12,496 nt of DNA from Saccharicrinis sp. UBA6048 (GTDB taxonomy: Bacteria; Bacteroidota; Bacteroidia; Bacteroidales; Marinilabiliaceae). Below, piece by piece: positions 7,388 through 12,496 of the stretch; within the stretch, counting starts at the first letter, position 1; each line of letters opens with the position of its first letter. Both the position numbers and the translations under genes were made by a program. Below the pieces are notes generated by a model that saw only the letters and a program-made list of their open reading frames with translations, ran no database searches and was not told where the DNA came from. Location of the stretch: NCBI GenBank assembly GCA_002429115.1, contig DIYS01000217.1:1-12496 (forward strand). The letters are read 5' to 3'.

Positions 7388-8026
7388 TTAGATGGCTTTA
7401 TCTCCTCCGCATTGCAGATGCACATTGTTTTTAATGGCTTCTTTGTATTTTAATAAGCGTTCTTTACGCAGAGCTTTTAAATCCTCTCGATTAACGATGA
7501 TATTCATTCCCTCAGATGGTTTTGTTCCACAAGCATAAGCCTGTTTATTGTCAATTTCAACGACACACGCTTTACAGCATCCATTTTTCTTTTTGGCTAA
7601 AAAGCAAGGAGCAGGAATAGCAATACCAGCTGTTTTTGCTACTTCAACAATATTCATTGAAGCGTCTGTTACCCTTACATTCTTACCATCAATCTCTATA
7701 TCAAATTCTTCTTTTACAGACTTACTCTGATTTTCTTGAGTTTCTGAATTACAGTCGCAACTGCAGCAATCGTCTTTTTCGCTATCATCAGGTGAGCAAC
7801 ATGCACTGCTTTCATCTTTAGTGTTGTTAGATTTGCAGCAGGATGTTTCTTCCGAACTACAGCAAGCGGCTTGGTCACTGTCTTTAGGCGAGCAGCATGC
7901 ACTGCTTTCATCTTTAATGTTGTTTGGTTCGCAGCATGCTGTTTCTACAGAACCACAGCAATCAGTACTATTCATTAAGTTCACAGAACTAAAGTCTCTT
8001 TCCTGGCAACAATTTTCTTTCGTCAT
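7388..8026 (-). CDS. Cys-rich repeat protein with C-terminal [2Fe-2S] ferredoxin domain
   Basis: A 212-residue cytoplasmic protein in two parts. Residues 1-92 are hydrophilic and packed with CC pairs (6, 23, 31, 44, 55, 63, 76 and 87, then C90 and C92). Residues 21-52 and 53-84 are a tandem duplication, each with three CC pairs at the same spacing and a shared KDESSACCSP core. Residues 107-190 match the ferredoxin domain at the front of NuoG and iron-only hydrogenases: FDIEIDGKNVRV, AGIAIPAPC, NGCCKACVVEI and ACGTKPSEGM. The likely cluster ligands are C141, C151, C154 and C166, with C150 an extra neighbour. The tail (180-212) is basic and holds C206. There is no signal peptide or partner oxidoreductase domain. 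I infer metal binding by the CC repeats, but no function is proven. It lies 85 bp downstream of the broken sigma gene, on the same strand. No TAnnTTTG promoter is visible in the gap, so the two were probably co-transcribed or sigma-dependent. Confidence 0.88.
   Translation of the reverse strand: MTKENCCQERDFSSVNLMNSTDCCGSVETACCEPNNIKDESSACCSPKDSDQAACCSSEETSCCKSNNTKDESSACCSPDDSEKDDCCSCDCNSETQENQSKSVKEEFDIEIDGKNVRVTDASMNIVEVAKTAGIAIPAPCFLAKKKNGCCKACVVEIDNKQAYACGTKPSEGMNIIVNREDLKALRKERLLKYKEAIKNNVHLQCGGDKAI
7775..7966 (-). repeat. Two imperfect 96-bp tandem repeats coding CC-rich units
   Basis: Units are 7871-7966 and 7775-7870, each coding 32 residues. The best-kept part reads TGCACTGCTTTCATCTTTA on the + strand in both copies, 96 bp apart. 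The protein units share CC pairs at the same positions (offsets 8, 13 and 11 residues, repeated). Confidence 0.85.
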
Positions 8027-8111
8027 TACAATATTTTTTAAATTCTACTTTTGAGTCCTAAAAACTCATTTTTACCTAATAGACGAGTAGTTTTAAAAAA
8101 GACGCAGAAAA

Positions 8112-8565
8112 TTAATCGCAATCACATTTATTAGGGTTAGGGTTAATGTCGAGCACATTTCCATATTTATCGCTTTGAATAGCACAACATTGGAAGAAAG
8201 ATTCCTTTAGTTGTTTTCGGGCTCTTTGAACTCTCGATTTTACCGCAGAGTATGAGATGTTTAATTCTGCGGCGTAATCTTTCTGCGACATTGTTCCATA
8301 GGAAGTTTTTAGCAGAGCATCTTTGTAGATTTCAGGTAAATCGTCAATAAATGGTTTTAAACAGCATAACAGTTCGGCATTCAAAATCTTATCGTTTTCT
8401 ACTTTGCTGCCTTCAATTTGGCTTATCACATCCTGGCGATCTTTGGTTCTGTAGTAATCAATTATTGAATTTCGGGTAATCTGATATATCCAGGGTAGGA
8501 GCTTTTCATGATCAGAAAGGGTCGCTGATTTTGTGTGAATTTTAATAAAAACATCCTGCAGTATG
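8112..8565 (-). pseudogene. sigZ: 3' part of SigZ-like ECF sigma factor, split by IS21 element
   Basis: This is the C-terminal 148 or so residues of an ECF sigma factor; its first 31 residues lie at 11189-11279 beyond the insertion sequence. It starts within region 2 (DVFIKIH, then PWIYQITRNSIIDYYR, the -10 recognition helix) and keeps all of region 4 (LPEIYKDALLK, then the helix-turn-helix MSQKDYAAELNISYSAVKSRVQRARKQLKE). After region 4 comes a cysteine tail with CC and a final KCDCD, similar in layout to Cys-tailed ECF factors that sense metals without an anti-sigma factor. The frame remains open into the insertion sequence and has a GTG at 8577-8579 that could restart translation, giving 155 residues with seven foreign or remade ones in front. 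That product would lack region 2.1, needed for core polymerase binding, so loss of function is likely. Confidence 0.85.
8561..8565. repeat. Left target-site duplication (GTATG)
   Basis: GTATG immediately left of the insertion sequence matches GTATG at 11189-11193 on the right. Removing one copy plus the element restores the sigma reading frame exactly. Confidence 0.85.
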
Positions 8566-8592
8566 TGGATAATCCGCACTAAGCTGACCCCC
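8566..8592 (+). repeat. Left terminal inverted repeat of IS21 element
   Basis: It begins TGGATAATCC and ends GCTGACCCCC. It pairs with 11162-11188 with one single-base gap and a few mismatches. Confidence 0.85.
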
Positions 8593-8641
8593 TAAAACCG
8601 GAAGGTTTTTGACCATATTTGGTTCTTAATCTTTCTGCCAA

Positions 8642-8747
8642 TCCGGCGGATATTGACCCCTTTTGATAGTTTTCGGTTTCAAAAAACGGAGCATACTGAC
8701 CCCTCTAAGGTTAGTTTGCTTGATTTCTCCGGAGTATATTGACCCCC
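8642..8747 (+). repeat. Internal terminal repeats of the IS21 left end (three copies)
   Basis: Copies at 8642-8660, 8686-8703 and 8728-8747 share a CGG...ATAYTGACCCC core. Their TGACCCC cores start at 8654, 8697 and 8740, exactly 43 bp apart, about four helical turns. They are the probable binding sites of the IstA transposase. Confidence 0.8.
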
Positions 8748-8775
8748 TAAATTATCAACACATTGGATTTTGGTT

Positions 8776-8804
8776 TTTTAGCTGTCAAAAAATGATAGCT
8801 AAAA
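8776..8804 (+). promoter_or_regulatory. Hairpin just upstream of the istA start
   Basis: TTTTAGCTGTCA (8776-8787) pairs with TGATAGCTAAAA (8793-8804), 12 pairs including one G-U, around an A5 loop. It ends 9 bases before the istA ATG and overlaps the purine-rich AAAAGAG that would act as the ribosome binding site. It could reduce translation of istA, for instance from transcripts entering from outside. There is no T-run after it, so it is not a terminator. Confidence 0.55.
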
Positions 8805-8813
8805 GAGTTAACG

Positions 8814-10364
8814 ATGGCTGGAAAACCAAAGTCAATGAGTCAGATAAAACAATTATTACAATTACACAAACAGGGCAAAGCCAAGAAAGAGATAGCCCGT
8901 ATTCTCGGCATTAGCAAAAATACCGTCAAGTCCTACTTGCGCAAGGTTGAAGCCAATCAGCTGGATATTGGACAGCTGATAGAACTGGAAAACCCCGTTT
9001 TAGAAGCTAAGTTTCATGCAGGTAACCCATCCTATAAGGAAGAACGTTACGATCATTTTAAGGCTAACGTTGACTACTACCTTAACGAACTGCAACGAAC
9101 AGGTGTTACCAAACGACTCCTGTGGGAAGAGTATAAGGCAGGGTATCCTGAAGGCTACAGTCATACGCAGTTTTGCTACCATTTAAACCAACAAAAAGTA
9201 GCTACTAGGCCATCAGCCATATTGCAACATACGCCAGGTGATAAGCTTTATATCGACTTTGCAGGTAAAACACTTTCATACATTGACCCATCAACAGGAG
9301 AAGTCGTTAAATGTCAGGTATTCGTGGCGTGTTTGCCCTATTCTGATTATTGCTTTGCCATGGCGGTTCGTAGCCAAAGTATTGCAGACTTTATATATGC
9401 ATTAACCTGTTGTTTACATCATCTCGGAGGCGTTCCTCAGGCCTTGGTTCCTGATAACCTGAAAGCCGCTGTCGTTAAGGCTGACCGATATGAACCTGGC
9501 ATTAATACTGCCTTAGACGATTTAGCTAATCATTACGGCACAACAGTCGTACCAGCTCGGGTGCGCAAACCAAAGGATAAAGCTTTGGTCGAGAATCAGG
9601 TCAAACTCATTTATAGCCGTGTGTATGCCAAGCTGCGCAATCGTCAGTTCTTAAGTCTCCATGAGCTAAACAAAGCCATCAGTGAGAAGGTATTGGCGCA
9701 CAATCAAACACGTATGCAGCGAAGGAACTATTGCCGTGAAGAAAAGTTTCTGGCCGATGAAAAACACCTGCTTCAACCATTACCCGAAACCACGTATGAG
9801 ATGAAGTATTACAAGGAGTATAAAGTGGCTCCCAATAACCATATTTGCTTGTTTAAAGACAGCCATTATTACAGCGTTCCCTATATCCATATAGGCAAGC
9901 AGGCCAAGGTTGTTTACACACGCTCAACCGTCTTAATTTATGTCGATGGTCAGCGTGTGGCAGCTCATGCCAGGGGGTACAAACAAGGAGGCTATACAAG
10001 TGTTGAAGACCACTTGTGTTCAACTCATAAGCACTATCGTGACCGGAGTCCTGGTTATTATATGGATAAAGCCAAAAGCTTATCTGAAGAGCTACGCTTG
10101 TTATTTGAAGGATTGTTTAAGCAAGGGAAATACCCCGAGCAGCTTTACAGAACCTGTGATGGCTTGCTACGCTTGCAACGCACCAGTGAAGCGGATACGT
10201 TTAATAAGGCTTGTCAGATAGCCCTTGAAAACGAACAGTACAGCTTTGGTTTTGTAAAGAATATCCTGAACAATAAGATGACGGAACAAAATGCATCGGA
10301 ATCCCCTACGGGCAAACCATTACCAAGACATACCAACATACGAGGCAAACAACTTTTTTATTAA
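8814..10364 (+). CDS. istA: IS21-family transposase IstA
   Basis: A 516-residue DDE transposase that cuts and joins the ends of the element with the help of IstB. The N-terminal helix-turn-helix is KEIARILGISKNTVKSYLRK (25-44). The RNase H-like catalytic core has D148 in LYIDFAGK, D214 in VPDNLKAAV, and E260 in DKALVENQV, so the DDE triad is intact. The C-terminal part (about 330-400) is the small beta-barrel domain usual in IstA. The protein ends with HTNIRGKQLFY, a typical family ending. The ATG at 8814 gives the standard MAGKPKSMSQIKQ start. Length is normal. istB follows after 17 bp, so the two form one unit. Expression may be limited by the hairpin upstream. Confidence 0.96.
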   Translation: MAGKPKSMSQIKQLLQLHKQGKAKKEIARILGISKNTVKSYLRKVEANQLDIGQLIELENPVLEAKFHAGNPSYKEERYDHFKANVDYYLNELQRTGVTKRLLWEEYKAGYPEGYSHTQFCYHLNQQKVATRPSAILQHTPGDKLYIDFAGKTLSYIDPSTGEVVKCQVFVACLPYSDYCFAMAVRSQSIADFIYALTCCLHHLGGVPQALVPDNLKAAVVKADRYEPGINTALDDLANHYGTTVVPARVRKPKDKALVENQVKLIYSRVYAKLRNRQFLSLHELNKAISEKVLAHNQTRMQRRNYCREEKFLADEKHLLQPLPETTYEMKYYKEYKVAPNNHICLFKDSHYYSVPYIHIGKQAKVVYTRSTVLIYVDGQRVAAHARGYKQGGYTSVEDHLCSTHKHYRDRSPGYYMDKAKSLSEELRLLFEGLFKQGKYPEQLYRTCDGLLRLQRTSEADTFNKACQIALENEQYSFGFVKNILNNKMTEQNASESPTGKPLPRHTNIRGKQLFY

Positions 10365-10381
10365 TCGATAAATTACACAAA

Positions 10382-11101
10382 GTGGCACAAATCGAAACGC
10401 AATTTACAGAACTGCGCCTGCATGGCATGAGCCGTGCCTGGAACGCATTATTGGAAACCAGAAAACACCATGAGCTTAGCCTTTCTGAAGGCTTGGAACT
10501 ATTGCTCCAAAACGAATACGATGACCGTAAAAACAAACGTTTTGAACGTTTGAAAAAGAATGCTGGCTTTCGCTACCAAGCCTCCATTGAGGAAGTTTAT
10601 ACAGAGGCAACCCGTGGTGTTGACAAGGAATTATTAACCTCATTAGCAACTGGTAGCTATATCCAAAATGGAGAATCGGTTTTAATAACCGGAGCATCAG
10701 GTTGTGGTAAGAGTTTTATCGCATCGGCACTAGGACATCAGGCTTGCATGCAAGGTAATAAGGTAGCATACTTTAACCTGCAAAAGTTCTTGTTGAAAAC
10801 CAAAATGGCACGACTGGAAGGCACCGTTAGTAAGTTCTTTACTAAGTTAGCTAAGACGGAACTGGTCATACTTGATGATTTTGGACTCTCATACCTGGAG
10901 CAGCAGCAACGTATGGATCTAATGGAAATAATTGAAGACCGTCATGGTCAAAACTCTCTGATAATCGCTAGTCAGCTACCTGTATCCAGCTGGTACGACA
11001 TCATCGGAGAAGAAACCATTGCTGATGCTATACTCGACAGATTGGTACATGGGTCATACAGAATCGAACTAAAGGGTGAGAGTTTAAGAAAAAAACGGTA
11101 A
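10382..11101 (+). CDS. istB: IS21-family transposition helper ATPase IstB
   Basis: A 239-residue AAA+ ATPase related to DnaC, which assembles on DNA, selects the target and stimulates IstA. The N-terminal helical part (1-70) precedes the ATPase core. Walker A is GASGCGKS (104-111), Walker B is LVILDDFG (161-168), sensor 1 lies in IIASQLP (194-200), and the arginine finger region is DAILDRLVHG (215-224). It ends ELKGESLRKKR, usual for the family. The start is a GTG at 10382, 17 bp after the istA stop; no ATG is available before the conserved QFTELRLHGM segment. Translational coupling to istA is likely. Confidence 0.95.
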   Translation: MAQIETQFTELRLHGMSRAWNALLETRKHHELSLSEGLELLLQNEYDDRKNKRFERLKKNAGFRYQASIEEVYTEATRGVDKELLTSLATGSYIQNGESVLITGASGCGKSFIASALGHQACMQGNKVAYFNLQKFLLKTKMARLEGTVSKFFTKLAKTELVILDDFGLSYLEQQQRMDLMEIIEDRHGQNSLIIASQLPVSSWYDIIGEETIADAILDRLVHGSYRIELKGESLRKKR

Positions 11102-11144
11102 TATTGTCAGACCATCACGCTCTTTGACCATATCCAATAACAAA

Positions 11145-11188
11145 GGGGTCAATATCCGGAGAAGGGGTCAGCATGACCGGAATATCCA
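11145..11188 (-). repeat. Right terminal inverted repeat and internal repeat of IS21 element
   Basis: The outer repeat, read inward on the - strand, begins TGGATATTCC and holds TCCGGTCATGCTGACCCC (11164-11181). A second copy, TCCGGATATTGACCCC, lies at 11145-11160. The right end has two copies against four on the left, so the ends are asymmetric. Confidence 0.85.
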
Positions 11189-11193
11189 GTATG
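11189..11193. repeat. Right target-site duplication (GTATG)
   Basis: Matches 8561-8565; see the element entry. Confidence 0.85.
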
Positions 11194-11309
11194 TCTTTAG
11201 CTTCCTCCTTATCATTCACTCTTGATGTTATGAATCCCCTTAGCTCATCTTTGAATTGATTCCAAATCTTTTCAGTCATAGCACATATAATTGAACGCCT
11301 TGTTTTCAT
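11189..11309 (-). pseudogene. sigZ: 5' part of SigZ-like ECF sigma factor, cut by IS21 element
   Basis: This piece codes the first 31 residues of the sigma factor (MTEKIWNQFKDELRGFITSR, then VNDKEEAKDIL) if translation starts at the ATG at 11279, or ten more from the ATG at 11309. SigZ-like proteins usually begin close to the MTEKIW position, so 11279 is the likelier start. The text is the beginning of sigma region 2, ending inside the AKDILQDVF core-binding motif. The reading frame runs on into the right end of the insertion sequence and stops at 11115, adding about 23 foreign residues. Joined across one GTATG to the piece at 8112-8565, it gives a continuous frame of about 179 codons, normal for the family. 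I see no clear promoter in the 132 bp to its right. Confidence 0.85.
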
Positions 11310-11441
11310 AACATCACAACTGGCAAAAATGTTTGTTGCTTCAATATCGGCTTTTCAAATAGATATTCCGCTTAAAACTATTCTGTTGGTATTGGCAGGT
11401 TATGCTGCCTCAAAAATGACAGTTTATCCCAGTTATTATCT
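11310..11441. other. Gap between helicase remnant and sigma gene
   Basis: This 132-bp stretch should hold the sigma promoter on the - strand. I see only weak resemblances to TAnnTTTG, so the sigma gene may use another promoter type, for instance one read by itself. No hairpin terminator is evident. Confidence 0.3.
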
Positions 11442-12496
11442 TCAAAAATCAATTACTGTTTTATCAATAATTAAATCAGACTTTGTAATAGGTTTCGTTA
11501 ATGTGATATTAGAGAGTGTTTTACATCTGCTTAAAGCGACATAGGTTTGTCCATGAGCGAAACTTCCTCTTCCGAGGTCAATTTTTACTTTGCTGAATGT
11601 TTTACCTTGACATTTATGAATAGTAATAGCCCATGCAAGCTTGATTGGAATTTGAGTAAACGTACCAATTTCTTCTCGGACAAACCGACCTGATTTAAAA
11701 ATATACTTTGATATTTCCCATGTAAAGGGAGTAACTTCTACTTTATTACCATTTTCTAATTCAACATATACGTATTGGTAAGCTTCATTTGTTTCGTCAT
11801 CTACTTTTGTTCCAATATCAATGATTTTTCCAATTGTTCCATTTACCCATCGCTTTTTAAAATCATTATTCAGAAACATTATCTGGGCACTTTTTTTAAG
11901 GGTAATTTCAGGTTCATTGGGCTTTAAATTTTCAATATTTCCTGTATGATAAGAACTGAAGCGAACCTCTGGCGAATCAATGGTTCTCAGTTTTTGCATG
12001 TTTATACTATTCGCTATAGAGTTGGTTGAAACAAGGTTTATCAGGAATTCATCATCATCCTGAACCGAGGTACTCTTTACTTGCTGATTAAGAAGTTCAA
12101 GTTGATTATTACTATAGGTATTATTTCTAATAGAATTAAGAAGTTCAGTAAAAACAGGATCTTTTTGACGATAGATTGTTTTGAGCACGCATTTTTTTAG
12201 CTCAAAAGGAGCTGTAAATAAATCTTTTTGAATGAATGTATGAGCAGAAAAGAAGTATGGTGATTTGTACTTCTTTAAAAACTTCTCTTTATCATTATTT
12301 GTTAATACCGGTGGAAGTTGAAATAAATCGCCAAAGAATATCATTCTAACACAACCAAAAGGGAACTGATTTTTTTTCACTCTTTACAGAAAGATATCGA
12401 TGGCATCCAAAATGTCGGCTCTTACCATTGATATTTCATCAATAATTATGGTGTGAACTTCTGCATATTGATTAATTGGCTATTTCGGAGTGACCA
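11442..12496 (-). pseudogene. PIF1/RecD-like helicase, interrupted, 5' end off the window
   Basis: The gene codes the C-terminal part of a superfamily 1 helicase close to PIF1. Within the open part (312 residues after the last stop) one sees GDLFQLPPV (17-25), the YRQ motif (70-72), HKCQGKTF (255-262) and TYVALSRCK (279-287). Upstream in the same frame is the Walker B section IIIDEISMVRADILDAIDIF, but an in-frame TAA (12384-12386) separates it from the rest, and a second TAG sits at 12480-12482. The homology continues across both stops without a change of frame, so these are point changes or a tiny insertion rather than a gene boundary. Walker A would lie beyond the window. A GTG at 12378-12380 could start a truncated protein, which would lack the ATP site. 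A sequencing error is possible for one stop, less so for two. The protein normally remodels DNA forks or G-quadruplexes. Confidence 0.75.

Larger units (their letters stand above)
8566..11188 (+). mobile_element. Complete IS21-family insertion sequence, about 2.6 kb
   Basis: The element holds istA and istB in the usual order, has TG...CA ends, and is flanked by 5-bp direct repeats. The terminal inverted repeats are about 26 bp: TGGATAATCC at the left against TGGATATTCC at the right (read inward), both running on into GCTGACCCC. Both ends carry further copies of a TCCGG-NNN-ATATTGACCCC motif, the multiple terminal repeats typical of this family. Both genes are intact, so the element may still be able to move. 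It sits in the opposite orientation to the sigma gene it interrupts. An alternative reading of the ends gives an 8-bp duplication, CAGTATGT, because the bases at the junctions overlap. The 5-bp reading is preferred as it yields TG...CA ends. Confidence 0.93.

Noticed and set aside
8052..8068. TGAGT/ACTCA hairpin between the sigma and Fe-S genes
   Set aside because: It has only five pairs in an AT-rich gap and no T-run on the - strand, so I did not call it a terminator or operator.
8559..8566. 8-bp target duplication CAGTATGT (with 11187-11194)
   Set aside because: The outer bases also belong to the TG...CA ends of the element. The 5-bp GTATG reading fits the family ends better, though both restore the sigma frame.
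11329..11544. 71-residue + strand reading frame with a hydrophobic stretch
   Set aside because: It overlaps the end of the helicase gene by about 100 bp on the opposite strand, has no ribosome binding site or promoter, and shows no family pattern. It is most likely chance.

Overview
The window looks like chromosomal DNA from a member of the Bacteroidota. The support is an AT-rich base composition, promoters resembling the TTTG / TAnnTTTG type, mostly weak Shine-Dalgarno sites, and a gene set typical of that phylum (head-GIN domain protein, Snf2-type helicase, DUF349 repeat protein, SigZ-like sigma factor). I cannot name the genus from sequence alone.

Left part (1-7387), ordinary chromosome: a 167-residue orphan protein (+) meets a head-GIN secreted protein (-) at a bidirectional terminator. 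The GIN gene lies 69 bp downstream of a 976-residue Snf2-family helicase gene on the same strand. Another terminator separates that pair from a 646-residue DUF349 repeat protein (-). That gene is transcribed divergently from trmD (+), the tRNA m1G37 methyltransferase, and each has a plausible promoter in the 227-bp gap.

Middle part (7388-11309), the most interesting region: a minus-strand pair made of a SigZ-like ECF sigma factor with a cysteine-rich tail and, 85 bp downstream, a cysteine-rich protein. The latter carries two 32-residue tandem repeats of CC pairs in front of a NuoG/hydrogenase-like [2Fe-2S] ferredoxin domain. The sigma gene is cut in two by a complete IS21-family insertion sequence (8566-11188: istA, istB, TG...CA ends, flanking 5-bp GTATG repeats, several internal terminal repeats). 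Joining the flanks across one GTATG copy restores an uninterrupted reading frame of about 179 codons, so the insertion is clearly secondary. The sigma/Fe-S pair could be a metal- or redox-responsive module that this insertion has disabled or modified. That role is inference.

Right part (11310-12496): the 3' two thirds of a PIF1/RecD-like helicase gene (-). It has two in-frame stop codons around the DEISM Walker B motif, so it reads as a pseudogene, and it runs off the window edge. I found no tRNA or rRNA genes, CRISPR arrays or prophage genes.
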